Of a DNA stretch of 64,000 nucleotides, positions 43,620-51,661 are shown piece by piece (position 1 is the stretch's first letter; each line of letters opens with the position of its first letter). The stretch comes from Saprospiraceae bacterium. Lineage in GTDB: Bacteria; Bacteroidota; Bacteroidia; Chitinophagales; Saprospiraceae. The notes under the pieces are model-generated. The model worked only from the letters and a program-made list of their open reading frames with translations, ran no database searches and was not told where the DNA came from. The stretch is from NCBI GenBank assembly GCA_958295895.1, contig CATQHI010000001.1:124001-188000 (forward strand), given 5' to 3'. The position numbers and the translations under genes are program-made.

Positions 43620-43895
43620 TCCACCCACTCCCACATTCACGACCTTTTTGGTAGCCTGGAACGCTACGCGGAGCAGTACGGCATTTCGCCCGATATCGTA
43701 CACCTGAATGTTATCGGATTTCCTGGAGTGGCTCACCGATTCTACCCTTAGTGGCGGCAAATCGCGGATCGACTTCGGCTGCTACAGGACTAACCAAATG
43801 ACCTGGACTGCAGCCGTAGAACAACCCCGTGATGGAGACCTTGGACGCGGCGCTGCGTAGTGCGCGGGAAGGGATTAGCGCGGTGTTCCGGTAGA
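43620..43895 (+). pseudogene. Internally deleted relic of a Gfo/Idh/MocA oxidoreductase gene
   Basis: Pieces of this stretch match, in order, the intact gene at 44824-45921: CACTCCCACATTCACGACCT with AGCCTGGAACG, CTACGCGGAGCAGTACGGC, GATATCGTACACC, CTGGAGTGGCTCACCGATTC, ATCGACTTCGGCTGCTAC, ATGACCTGGACTGCAG, and GGCGCTGCGTAGTGC near the end. Between these blocks most of the gene is gone. In frame it would break early. It overlaps the 3-prime end of the converging transporter gene by about 20 bases. This is a decayed paralogue, not a functional gene. Confidence 0.8.
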
Positions 43896-44669
43896 GGATC
43901 CCCGCAGCACCCGCCCGTCAATCCGGAACGAGACCCCGAAGTCCAGGTAGTAACTCGGTACCCCGTCCGTACCCTCCCAACCGACGGAGCTATCCAGGGC
44001 TACGTGGTTGCCGATCAGGTACGCGAAACCCCCGTCAAAGTAGGCCGTAGCCGGCTTGCTCAAGTCGCCGTACACCTCGACAAAGGAGCCCAGGCGGTCG
44101 GATAGGGAAAAGCCGAGGCTGACGGCATAGCCCGTACCGGCGGTACCGTCTCCTACCCACGTGCGATTGAGATTGATGGTGAGGGTGGTGGCTTCGGTCA
44201 GTCCCCAATCGGCGCTGACGATGAAGCGGGCACCGGTGTTGTCGCGCCGAAATTCCTCATCCTGCGCCCGCAGCAGCGCCGCGCCATCCACCACCAGGGC
44301 GGGCACCCAGCCGTCGTTGTCGAGAAAGCTGTAGCGTGCCCCCACCTCGGTATCACTAATGCCACGGTCCCAGCTATTGCGGCCACTGAGCGCTCTCGAC
44401 TCCACGGCAGCACCAATGACTGCCCCACTTACCTCCAGACGGTCCAGGATACCGATACGTAGGATGGTCGTTTCCGCAATATCACGCAGCTTTTGACTAT
44501 TGTTTCTTTCCCATCCTAGGGTGAGGCCAGTCTCTACTTGATAGACGCCGCGACCCACGGTCTGAGTGTTAATGGCTTGTCCCGGCCGGCCACTAGCGAT
44601 GGTGGGTGAATACTGCGCCGGCAGTAGCATAGGGAACATAAAAATAAGACAGCTAGTGAGTAATCTCAT
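43875..44669 (-). CDS. Outer membrane beta-barrel transporter-like protein (PF13557-like)
   Basis: A 264-residue exported protein with signal MRLLTSCLIFMFPMLLPAQ and alternating strands to the C-terminus, where the final residues are YYLDFGVSFRIDGRVLRGSS. It resembles the phenol-degradation MetA-like transporter barrel family found in Bacteroidota. IASGRPGQAINTQTVGRGVYQVETG is a typical start of that family. No substrate is evident. It is divergent from the intact oxidoreductase gene that starts at 44824, with 154 bases between that contain an exact 19-base word. Confidence 0.7.
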   Translation of the reverse strand: MRLLTSCLIFMFPMLLPAQYSPTIASGRPGQAINTQTVGRGVYQVETGLTLGWERNNSQKLRDIAETTILRIGILDRLEVSGAVIGAAVESRALSGRNSWDRGISDTEVGARYSFLDNDGWVPALVVDGAALLRAQDEEFRRDNTGARFIVSADWGLTEATTLTINLNRTWVGDGTAGTGYAVSLGFSLSDRLGSFVEVYGDLSKPATAYFDGGFAYLIGNHVALDSSVGWEGTDGVPSYYLDFGVSFRIDGRVLRGSSTGTPR

Positions 44670-44755
44670 GGTTCGGTCGACCGGAACCGCAGGTGGTCAC
44701 CAGACACCCACCGTAACGCGGCACCAAGCGGGGCATGTTCGCTGCACGCTGGGCT

Positions 44756-44774
44756 TGCACCTGCGGCCCCGCCC
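44756..44774 (-). repeat. Exact copy of the 19-base dispersed word (intergenic)
   Basis: On the minus strand reads GGGCGGGGCCGCAGGTGCA, exact. It lies 50 bases upstream of the ATG at 44824 in noncoding sequence between divergent genes. Confidence 0.85.
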
Positions 44775-44823
44775 CACTGACTGCCTGGCGTGTATCTTAG
44801 TGGACCGTAATCCCTTACCGCCC

Positions 44824-45921
44824 ATGGTCCGCTGCCTCTTTTGTTATCTCTTTTTACTGGCTATGATGCCACTGCCCGCCCAATCCGACCCGCTGCCCAT
44901 CGGCGTCGTCGGCCTCACCCACTCCCACGTACACGGTCTATTCAATAGCCTGGAACGGGGAGATGTCACTATCGTCGGAATTGTGGAGGACAATGACACG
45001 CTGGTGCAACGCTACGCGGAGCAGTATGGCTTTTCAACGGATATCGTATACCCGACCCTGCCGGAGATGATTGCCGCGCGGCAGCCGGCAGCGGTGACGG
45101 CCTTCGGGAGTATCTACGACCACCTGAATATTGTAGAAACTTGCGCCCCCCTGGGCATCCACGTGATGGTGGAAAAACCTCTGGCGGTGAGTCTGGAGCA
45201 CGCCCGTAAAATGGAAGCGCTCGCCAGGCAACACGGCATCCACCTGCTGACGAATTACGAAACGACCTGGTACCCCAGCAATCACCGGGCCCGGGAAATG
45301 GTACGCGATAGTGCGATCGGAGCCGTGCGTAAAGTGGAAATCCGTGACGGTCACCGGGGGCCCAAGAAGATTGGCGTCGAGCCCGAGTTCCTGGAGTGGC
45401 TCACCGATTCGACGCTGAACGGAGGTGGGGCCCTGATCGACTTCGGCTGCTACGGCGCTAACCTGATGACCTGGCTGATGGACGGGCATAAACCCGAAAC
45501 CGTGACCGCGGTAACCCGGCAGCTCCAGCCGCAGAATAATCCCGACGTGGAGGACGAGGCACTGATCATCCTCACCTACCCCGGTGCCGTAGCCCTACTA
45601 CAGGGCTCCTGGAACTGGACCATCGGGCGCAAGGATATGGAGGTGTACGGCCTGGACGGCGTCATCTACGCCGATAACGCCCATGACCTGCGGTTGCGCA
45701 CCCCGGTAGACTACGACGGCTTCACGGAGGAGGTACTTAAGCTGGAAGACCGCCCGGCCCCCTACGATAACCCCTTTGCTTACCTGGCCGCCGTAGTACG
45801 GGGGGAGGTGGAGGTAGCACCGACGGATCTCTCGGCGCTGGAGAATAACCTCACGGTGATGGAAATCCTGGATGCGGCGCTGCGGAGTGCCCGATCGGCC
45901 AGGACCGTAACATTGCGGTGA
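44824..45921 (+). CDS. Secreted Gfo/Idh/MocA family oxidoreductase
   Basis: A 365-residue exported sugar oxidoreductase with signal MVRCLFCYLFLLAMMPLPAQ. The Rossmann segment LPIGVVGLTHSHVHGLF has His residues where Gly usually stands, DTLVQRYAEQYGF follows, and the family signature HVMVEKPLAVSLEHARK lies near residue 115. The C-terminal half is complete (LIDFGCYGANLMTWLMDG). It is the third oxidoreductase of this family in the window and has a decayed relative at 43620-43895. Start ATG 44824 gives the signal peptide; a TATCTTAG sequence upstream could be its -7 box. Confidence 0.87.
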   Translation: MVRCLFCYLFLLAMMPLPAQSDPLPIGVVGLTHSHVHGLFNSLERGDVTIVGIVEDNDTLVQRYAEQYGFSTDIVYPTLPEMIAARQPAAVTAFGSIYDHLNIVETCAPLGIHVMVEKPLAVSLEHARKMEALARQHGIHLLTNYETTWYPSNHRAREMVRDSAIGAVRKVEIRDGHRGPKKIGVEPEFLEWLTDSTLNGGGALIDFGCYGANLMTWLMDGHKPETVTAVTRQLQPQNNPDVEDEALIILTYPGAVALLQGSWNWTIGRKDMEVYGLDGVIYADNAHDLRLRTPVDYDGFTEEVLKLEDRPAPYDNPFAYLAAVVRGEVEVAPTDLSALENNLTVMEILDAALRSARSARTVTLR

Positions 45922-46041
45922 GGCTGTGGAGCGGCGATGTGCCGAGGTAGCGAGAAGTCGGATGGTTGTTCTGACCTGGAATTAGGTTTTTGCTGAATTC
46001 TCCAGTATATTCGTAGCGTTTTTTAACAGTTACTACCTCTC
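45922..46041. other. Gap before the T9SS relic
   Basis: No gene or RNA is recognised. A TATATTCG sequence near 46005 resembles a -7 box and could drive the remnant reading frame starting at 46042. Confidence 0.4.
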
Positions 46042-46210
46042 ATGAAACGCACCTTCTACCACCTGGTAGCCTTATTCCTTATGGCTACCCCCCTCATTGC
46101 CCAGCTTCAGTGCGGGTAGTATTTCTTTGTCACGGGCGGCCAGCGGTACGTACCTGCTACGAGTGGTCTCGAATGGAAGTGCGGCTACCGTGCGGGTAGT
46201 TAAACGGTAG
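46042..46210 (+). pseudogene. Remnant of a T9SS-exported protein gene (signal peptide plus sorting tail)
   Basis: ATG 46042 begins MKRTFYHLVALFLMATPLIA, a clean signal peptide, which stops at TAG 46117-46119 after 25 residues. Shifted by one base, the next codons read SLSRAASGTYLLRVV and continue NGSATVRVVKR to TAG 46208-46210; this is the end of a type A C-terminal sorting domain used by the type IX secretion system. The middle of the gene, the whole cargo, is missing. It is probably a large internal deletion product. Confidence 0.75.
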
Positions 46211-46219
46211 CCTCGCTAC

Positions 46220-46852
46220 CTACTTCAGCCAGTGCCCCATCTCTGCCGCCTTGGTGCGCAGGTACCGTAGGTTTTCCTTCCCCGGGTCTACCACAATTGG
46301 TAGGCGGCGCACCACGTCGATGGGCCCGTCACCAAAGCTATCGACCTTCAGTGGATTATTGGTCAGCAACTGGATCTTTCCGATGCCTAGGTCCTGTAGG
46401 ATACCCTGCGCCACCCCGTAGTGCCGGGCGTCCACCTCCAGGCCGAGGTGCAGATTGGCCTCGATGGTGTCCATACCCTGGTCCTGGAGCTGGTAGGCCT
46501 TGAGCTTGTTGATGATGCCGATGCCGCGGCCCTCCTGCCGCAGGTAGATGACTGCGCCCTTTGCTGCCGCCACCACCTTCATGGCCCGGTCCAGCTGCTC
46601 GCCGCAGTCGCAGCGCTTACTGCCGAACAGGTCACCGGTGATACACTCGGAGTGGAGGCGGACGATGACATCGCTGTCGGGGTCCATGTCCGGATGTATC
46701 AGCGCCAGGTGGGGCGTATAGTCCTCCGCGTCACCGGCGTAGGCCAGCATGCGGAAGGTACCGTAGGGGGTGGGGATGAGCGCCTCGGCCCGGCGGGTGG
46801 CGTCGGTCACCTCGGCCGGGGGAAGTAGGATGGGGTCGCCGTGCTCGGGCAT
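46220..46852 (-). CDS. ribA: GTP cyclohydrolase II
   Basis: A 210-residue zinc enzyme of riboflavin synthesis that opens GTP. Motifs are VIVRLHSECITGDLFGSKRCDCGEQL near residue 65-90 (three zinc cysteines), YLRQEGRGIGIINKLKAY near 108 and VQLLTNNPLKVD-like IQLLTNNPLKVD near 160. The stand-alone form lacks the RibB domain. ATG 46852 is chosen; a GTG at 46879 would add nine residues with no family support. The gene converges on a decayed T9SS gene fragment and is otherwise isolated from other riboflavin genes. Confidence 0.94.
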   Translation of the reverse strand: MPEHGDPILLPPAEVTDATRRAEALIPTPYGTFRMLAYAGDAEDYTPHLALIHPDMDPDSDVIVRLHSECITGDLFGSKRCDCGEQLDRAMKVVAAAKGAVIYLRQEGRGIGIINKLKAYQLQDQGMDTIEANLHLGLEVDARHYGVAQGILQDLGIGKIQLLTNNPLKVDSFGDGPIDVVRRLPIVVDPGKENLRYLRTKAAEMGHWLK

Positions 46853-46904
46853 GGAATAAATTGCAGTTGGGTACTGCACTAACGCCTTCTGGTACCGGTA
46901 GTTG

Positions 46905-49310
46905 TTAGCGCTTGGTGGTCATGGCCTCCAGTCCGGTAAGTGCCACACGGATACGCTGGTCTAGGGCATCCCGGTGACCCTGTACCAGCGCATCCGCGCT
47001 GCGGTCGCTGTCGGACAATTGCCGTTGTATCGCATCCAGGTTCGCACGGGCCCCGGCCTGTACGTCGGCCGTAACTTTGTCGTTAGTGAGTAGGCCGGTC
47101 AGGGCATCTACGTAGGCGGCCTGGAGGGTGCGGCCGTAACTACTTTCGCCATTGGCCGCGGTAAATACACCAGCACGGGTATCGTCCATCAGTTCCATGA
47201 CGCCGTAGGCCTCCGGGCCGCGGGCGCGCTGCTCGGCCAGGCGGTTGAGGCGGTCCTCGTCCATCAGGGTGCTCAGGGCGCTCTGCTGCAGGCGGGCGAT
47301 CTTTCCGGCCACCCCGGTAGCGGAGATGCGCTGCAGAATGTCTTCATTGATCAGCCACTGCGGGGTAGTGAAGATTTGCTGGTTGATGAACTGTACGGCG
47401 GCGGCCTGCTGCTCCTTACCGACCGTCTGGTACACCACCTTGTTCTCATCACTACTACGCTGCCACTCGTAGACCGAGCCTACGTTGCTAGCTACATGAT
47501 TGGTATACCGGCGAAGCTGACCGATCACGTTGTCGTACAACTCCTCCAGGTCGTCGAAGTACTTGCCATCTTCAGCCGTCCAGTTCTGGAGTTCGGGCAC
47601 AATGCGCTTCAGGTTGGCGATGCCCAGGGTAGAGGCCAGTACGGCGTCGTCACCGATGTCCTCGGTCTGGGCGCTAGCGTCGTAGCCATCGCGGGTCTGG
47701 CGGCCGTAGCGGTACACAGGGTCGTCGGCCTTTTCCTTGATCATGTTATTGAGCACCGTATCCTCGTTTCCCTCCGGGATGGGCAGGTAGCCGTAGCGGA
47801 TGGCGTAGTAGTCGTACACACCGATCTTCGGGTCTAGCCCCACGCCCTCGTCTTCCGGCTGGGCGACATAGTTGAAGCGGGCGTAGTCCATAATACTGGG
47901 CGCCACGCCGTTTTCCTGTACGAAGCCGGGGGTGCGTAGCTGCTCGACGGTGTAGGCCGGACTACTTCCCATATTGTGCGGCAGCCCCAGCGTATGCCCC
48001 ACCTCGTGGGCGGCTACGAAGCGCACCAGTTTACCCATCACCTCGCGCTCAAACTTGGGCGTACGTGCCTCCGGGTTCACCGCAGCGGTCTGGATCAGGT
48101 ACCAGTTGCGCAGCAGGTTCATCACGTTATGGTACCAGATGATGTCGCTCTCCAGGATCTCCCCGGTGCGCGGATCGTGCACGTGCGGACCCATCGCGTT
48201 CTGAATCTCGGTGGTCACGTAGCGGATCACGCTGTAGCGCACGTCTTCGGGGCTCCAGTCCGGATCCTCCTCCTTGCTGGGCGCATCCTTCGCCATGATG
48301 GCGTTGCGCAGGCCGATCGCCTCGAAGGCCTGCTGCCAGTCATTGACCCCCTGCTTGATGTAGGGCGCCCACTCGGTCGGGGTGGCGGGGTCGATGTAGT
48401 AGACGATGGGCTTTTTCACGTCCACCAGCTCACCGCGCTGCCAGGCCGCCATATCCACGGGCTCCAGTCGCCAGCGGGTGATGAATTTCTGCTTCTCGGC
48501 CCGCTGCGCATCCAGGCCGTAGTTGGTCTGCTCGATGCTGAAGTAACCCACCCGGGGGTCGTACTTCCGCGGCTGCATTTTTTCGGCCGGCAGCAGGATG
48601 AAGCTCTGGTTCATCTCCACACTCAGGGTGCCGGTCACGGCATTGTCGGGTAGCTCATCTCCTTTATAGGTCAGCACGTGCCGCACCTCTACGTTACTCG
48701 GAAAGGCCCTGACGGACATGATCAGGCTACGGTCCTTATCCAGCCCCTTGATCCCGAACTTCTTGCGGTCATCCTCATCCAGCGCTCCGATCATCGGCTC
48801 GTCATTGGTGAAAAAGGGCGTCACGTCCACCACCACCGTAGCACTATCCGGTCCGTAAGCCTTCACCTCGAAGGCGGCCACGATGGGCTCGAAGTTGTTA
48901 TTCTTGACCGACTGGTACACCGGCAGGTCCTCGCTGGCCACGCTGTTATAGCTCACACTGCGCAGCAGCACCTTCTCGTCGTGTTTCTGCCACCGTACTA
49001 CCTGTTGGGGCCGGCTGCGCATACCCGCTCCCCCGAAGTTCAGTCCCTTGACGTGTCCGCTGATCCGACTCACGACCAGAATCTCTTCGTCCATCAGCGC
49101 CACGGGCAGCTCGAAGTAGGTCTTACCTTCCTTGGCTATGACATTGAAGAGGCCAGTCTGCCGGTCGGCATCCTTAAGCAGGTCTTTGTAGCTGTCTTTG
49201 TCCTTCTTCTCTTTTTTATCCTCCTTCTCGTCCTCCTGTGCGTACAGGGGATTTAGGGCGGGGACGCAGGTGCAGAGGAAAATGAGGAGGGGCAGTAAGG
49301 GTCGGTACAT
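46905..49310 (-). CDS. Zinc-dependent metalloprotease (DUF5117/DUF5118 family)
   Basis: An 801-residue secreted protein. After a signal peptide (MYRPLLPLLIFLCTCVPALN) there is a Lys/Glu/Asp-rich linker (EDEKEDKKEKKDKDSYK), then DUF5118- and DUF5117-like segments, and the metzincin-type zinc site VAAHEVGHTLGLPHNMGSS near residue 432. The DIIWYHNVMNLLRNWYLI segment and the C-terminal DUF4953-like half are usual for this Bacteroidota family. Substrates are unknown. The signal peptide contains an exact 19-base word, giving the residues C-T-C-V-P-A-L. Confidence 0.9.
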   Translation of the reverse strand: MYRPLLPLLIFLCTCVPALNPLYAQEDEKEDKKEKKDKDSYKDLLKDADRQTGLFNVIAKEGKTYFELPVALMDEEILVVSRISGHVKGLNFGGAGMRSRPQQVVRWQKHDEKVLLRSVSYNSVASEDLPVYQSVKNNNFEPIVAAFEVKAYGPDSATVVVDVTPFFTNDEPMIGALDEDDRKKFGIKGLDKDRSLIMSVRAFPSNVEVRHVLTYKGDELPDNAVTGTLSVEMNQSFILLPAEKMQPRKYDPRVGYFSIEQTNYGLDAQRAEKQKFITRWRLEPVDMAAWQRGELVDVKKPIVYYIDPATPTEWAPYIKQGVNDWQQAFEAIGLRNAIMAKDAPSKEEDPDWSPEDVRYSVIRYVTTEIQNAMGPHVHDPRTGEILESDIIWYHNVMNLLRNWYLIQTAAVNPEARTPKFEREVMGKLVRFVAAHEVGHTLGLPHNMGSSPAYTVEQLRTPGFVQENGVAPSIMDYARFNYVAQPEDEGVGLDPKIGVYDYYAIRYGYLPIPEGNEDTVLNNMIKEKADDPVYRYGRQTRDGYDASAQTEDIGDDAVLASTLGIANLKRIVPELQNWTAEDGKYFDDLEELYDNVIGQLRRYTNHVASNVGSVYEWQRSSDENKVVYQTVGKEQQAAAVQFINQQIFTTPQWLINEDILQRISATGVAGKIARLQQSALSTLMDEDRLNRLAEQRARGPEAYGVMELMDDTRAGVFTAANGESSYGRTLQAAYVDALTGLLTNDKVTADVQAGARANLDAIQRQLSDSDRSADALVQGHRDALDQRIRVALTGLEAMTTKR
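49256..49274 (+). repeat. Exact copy of the 19-base dispersed word (in metalloprotease signal peptide)
   Basis: Reads GGGCGGGGACGCAGGTGCA on the plus strand, exact. The gene is on the minus strand and translates the complement as Cys-Thr-Cys-Val-Pro-Ala-Leu. Confidence 0.85.
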
Positions 49311-49329
49311 CTGAAGGGGTTAGTTCTGT

Positions 49330-49432
49330 AATGTTGTAGTTTGGTAGTTCTGTAGGCGGGCGTTGGAGGCGTTAGTGTGCAGTGACACGCCTCCGACGCT
49401 GGCACTACAGGACTATAATACTACCGAACTAC
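49330..49432. repeat. Large imperfect palindrome between peroxiredoxin and metalloprotease genes
   Basis: Core arms CGTTGGAGGCGT (49361-49372) and ACGCCTCCGACG (49387-49398) pair with one G-T, around a 14-base loop. Outer arms are AT-rich, with GTAGTTTGGTAGT (49336-49348) against ACTATAATACTACC (49412-49425), less well matched. It could be a terminator after the peroxiredoxin gene or a palindromic repeat. CTACAGAACTACC recurs at 11944-11956. Confidence 0.6.
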
Positions 49433-49445
49433 CGCGCGAAGCGCA

Positions 49446-50081
49446 CTACCGATTAGGCTGCGGAGTAGTCCTGAGGTAAGGCCGTATCTCCTTATGCCCC
49501 TTAGGAAACTTATCCGGAATATCTTCCGACCTAATACTCGGGCTCACTACCACATCCTCGCCATCCTTCCAGTCTACCGGGGTGGCTACGCTGTAGTTAT
49601 CGGTGAGCTGTAGGCTATCGAGCACGCGCAGGATCTCCTGAAAGTTGCGGCCCGTAGCGGGGGGGTAGGTCAGTGTGAGCCGTACCTTGTGGTCGGGATC
49701 GATGATGAACACCGAGCGCACCGTAAACTTCTCATCCGCCTCGGGGTGGATCATGTCGTAGGCCTCGGCGATCTTGCGGTCGGCATCGGCGATGATGGGG
49801 AAGTTCATCGTCACGTTCTGCGTTTCCTCGATGTCCTTGACCCAGCCCATGTGGCTCTCCAGGTCATCCACGCTCAGGGCAATGACCTTGGCGTCACGCT
49901 TTTCGAAGTCCTCCTTCAGGGCGGCGGTACGGCCGAGTTCCGTAGTACACACGGGTGTGTAGTCACTGGGGTGGCTATACAATACGACCCATTTCCCGTC
50001 GGACCAGTCGTAAAAATTGATGTCGCCCTCGGTGGTCTGGGCGTCGAAGTTCGGGGCGGTCTCGCCTAAGCGTAGTGGCAT
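49446..50081 (-). CDS. 1-Cys peroxiredoxin (Prx6 type)
   Basis: A 211-residue thiol peroxidase. The active site SHPSDYTPVCTTELGR near residue 40-55 holds the peroxidatic Cys with the conserved Pro/Thr/Ser pattern; a conserved Arg appears in KFTVRSVFIIDPD. The C-terminal part (GRNFQEILRVLDSLQLTDNYSVATPVDWKDGED) is the long Prx6 form, and no resolving cysteine is visible. It removes hydrogen peroxide and lipid peroxides. ATG 50081 is chosen because MPLRLGETAPNF is the standard start; longer readings do not match the family. Confidence 0.95.
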   Translation of the reverse strand: MPLRLGETAPNFDAQTTEGDINFYDWSDGKWVVLYSHPSDYTPVCTTELGRTAALKEDFEKRDAKVIALSVDDLESHMGWVKDIEETQNVTMNFPIIADADRKIAEAYDMIHPEADEKFTVRSVFIIDPDHKVRLTLTYPPATGRNFQEILRVLDSLQLTDNYSVATPVDWKDGEDVVVSPSIRSEDIPDKFPKGHKEIRPYLRTTPQPNR

Positions 50082-50586
50082 ATCGGTAATACTTACGGTT
50101 AAAATAAAGGTAACGCGATAGCCTAGCGCCGGTTGACTGTACCGCGTCAGCAGGGGAAGGGGCCCCTGATGTAAGCCCTCTGACAGCGCCGTCCGAAGCA
50201 CTTTACGAGTGCGAGTGAAACATCACCCATAAGAATCAGTCGCCATATCCACTGCCGCAGTCACCGCCGCCGTACCCAGGTGATGCCCCGCCCCGACCGG
50301 ACTGTACAGCCAGCTCCCCGGCCGGTGGCTGTGGTTGCGTAGGGTACTGCGGTAGGCCACATCACGGCACGCTCCGGATCACCTCCCGCAGCCCCGTAAA
50401 CCTCCTTCGTGATCTTCTGCTTTGCATATACCGACCGGTTGGTTGGTAAAGACTCGTCAAGTAGCCAAATTCGTATGATCACTAACGAATCTTCTACTTC
50501 GGTGCACAATTTCGGTTCGCTTGTCGTATTATGTGCTCCCGCATTGCCAAGCACCCAGCACGCCTTTGCTCTAACTACCGCACTGC
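50082..50586. other. 505-base region with no recognised gene
   Basis: No complete gene can be supported. Minus-strand frames around 50230-50470 carry protein-like stretches, for example VYAKQKITKEVYGAAGGD in one frame and GSWLYSPVGAGHHLG in another, and stops break each. This could be a decayed coding region or chance in GC-rich DNA. A GC-poorer stretch (50415-50590) precedes the PAP2 gene and includes CTTTGC boxes that could act in a promoter. Confidence 0.4.
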
Positions 50587-51378
50587 ATGCTGTCACTCAG
50601 AAACCTGTTCGTTTTACTTCTTATCGCCCTTACGCTTAGCGTAGGCGCGCAAGCATTCCCCTACTCCCTCAAGTGGAAGCGGGAGGTATCGCTCCTCGCC
50701 CTCGGCGGCGGGCTCAGTGCTACCGGTCACCTGCTTGAGACCGAGATTAACCCCCTCACCACCGAGCAACTGGCCGCTCAGCGCCGTAGTAAGGTCTGGT
50801 TCCTAGACCGCGGGGCCACCCGCAACGAATGCCCTTCTGCCCGCAGACTTTCCGACCAGCTCCTCCGCGGTGCCATACTCGTGCCCGCCACCCTGGCCGC
50901 CGGTCGCAGCACCCGCCGTAAGGCCCTCGTCGTCGGCACCATGCTGGCCCAGACGATGCTGCTCAACGATGGCTTTACCAAAATGACCAAGGTGCTCATC
51001 CGCCGCAACCGCCCCCTGACCTACAATGAGGCCTACCAACCGGAGGGCAAACTCACCAATGACGCCCGCCAGTCCTTCGTTTCCGGTCACACCTCCAATA
51101 CCGCTGCCCTGAGCTTCTTCACCGCCAAGGTGTTCCACGATCTGTACCCCGACAGCCCCTGGCGTCCCGTCGTATGGGCCGGCGCGGCGGCCATCCCGCT
51201 AGCTACCGGCTACGCTCGCTACCAGGCCGGTAAGCACTTTCCTACCGACATCGTGGCCGGTTACGCGCTGGGTGCGACGCTCGGCATTCTCATTCCCCAG
51301 TTGCATAAGTCACCGGCGGAAGAGGGCTGGAGCCTGGGTGTGACCGAGGAGGGTCTAGGACTTAGCCTACGTTGGTAA
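50587..51378 (+). CDS. PAP2 superfamily phosphatase
   Basis: A 263-residue membrane-associated phosphatase. The three PAP2 motifs are visible: KVLIRRNRP near residue 137, SFVSGHTSNTAA near 160 and ARYQAGKHFPTDIVAGY near 208, supplying Lys, Arg, His and Asp. A signal-like hydrophobic N-terminus (MLSLRNLFVLLLIALTLSVGAQ) is followed by several short hydrophobic segments. Typical activities are undecaprenyl diphosphate, phosphatidate or lipid A dephosphorylation; the substrate cannot be told here. A hairpin follows the stop, before the tRNA. Confidence 0.9.
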   Translation: MLSLRNLFVLLLIALTLSVGAQAFPYSLKWKREVSLLALGGGLSATGHLLETEINPLTTEQLAAQRRSKVWFLDRGATRNECPSARRLSDQLLRGAILVPATLAAGRSTRRKALVVGTMLAQTMLLNDGFTKMTKVLIRRNRPLTYNEAYQPEGKLTNDARQSFVSGHTSNTAALSFFTAKVFHDLYPDSPWRPVVWAGAAAIPLATGYARYQAGKHFPTDIVAGYALGATLGILIPQLHKSPAEEGWSLGVTEEGLGLSLRW

Positions 51379-51380
51379 AC

Positions 51381-51417
51381 GAAAAAAGGGACGATCGCAG
51401 CGCGAAAGTCCCTTTTC
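51381..51417. terminator. Terminator-like hairpin between PAP2 and tRNA-Ala
   Basis: Arms GAAAAAAGGGAC (51381-51392) and GTCCCTTTTC (51408-51417) pair with A/T runs at both ends, so it could stop transcription from either strand. Confidence 0.7.
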
Positions 51418-51492
<75 letters not shown>

Positions 51493-51630
51493 GTAGCTGT
51501 CGTAAGCGGTGGCAAAGATACGCGTACCTGCCGAATCTACGCAAGCCCACCGCCTAAAGTTTTTACATCCCGTTAACACCTCCGGGGCGGTAACGGTATC
51601 ATCTTTTCGGCGCGAGCGGCGTTATAGCCG

Positions 51631-51638
51631 TACTTTCA
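51631..51638 (+). promoter_or_regulatory. Probable -7 box for DUF1573 gene
   Basis: TACTTTCA, seven of eight to TAnnTTTG, 23 bases before the ATG at 51662. Confidence 0.45.
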
Positions 51639-51661
51639 CACCCGACGAAAACCAACCGCAC

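Noticed and set aside
47976-48653. A 225-codon plus-strand frame inside the metalloprotease gene
   Set aside because: His/Val/Leu-rich antisense shadow of the metalloprotease, with no start signal or motif.
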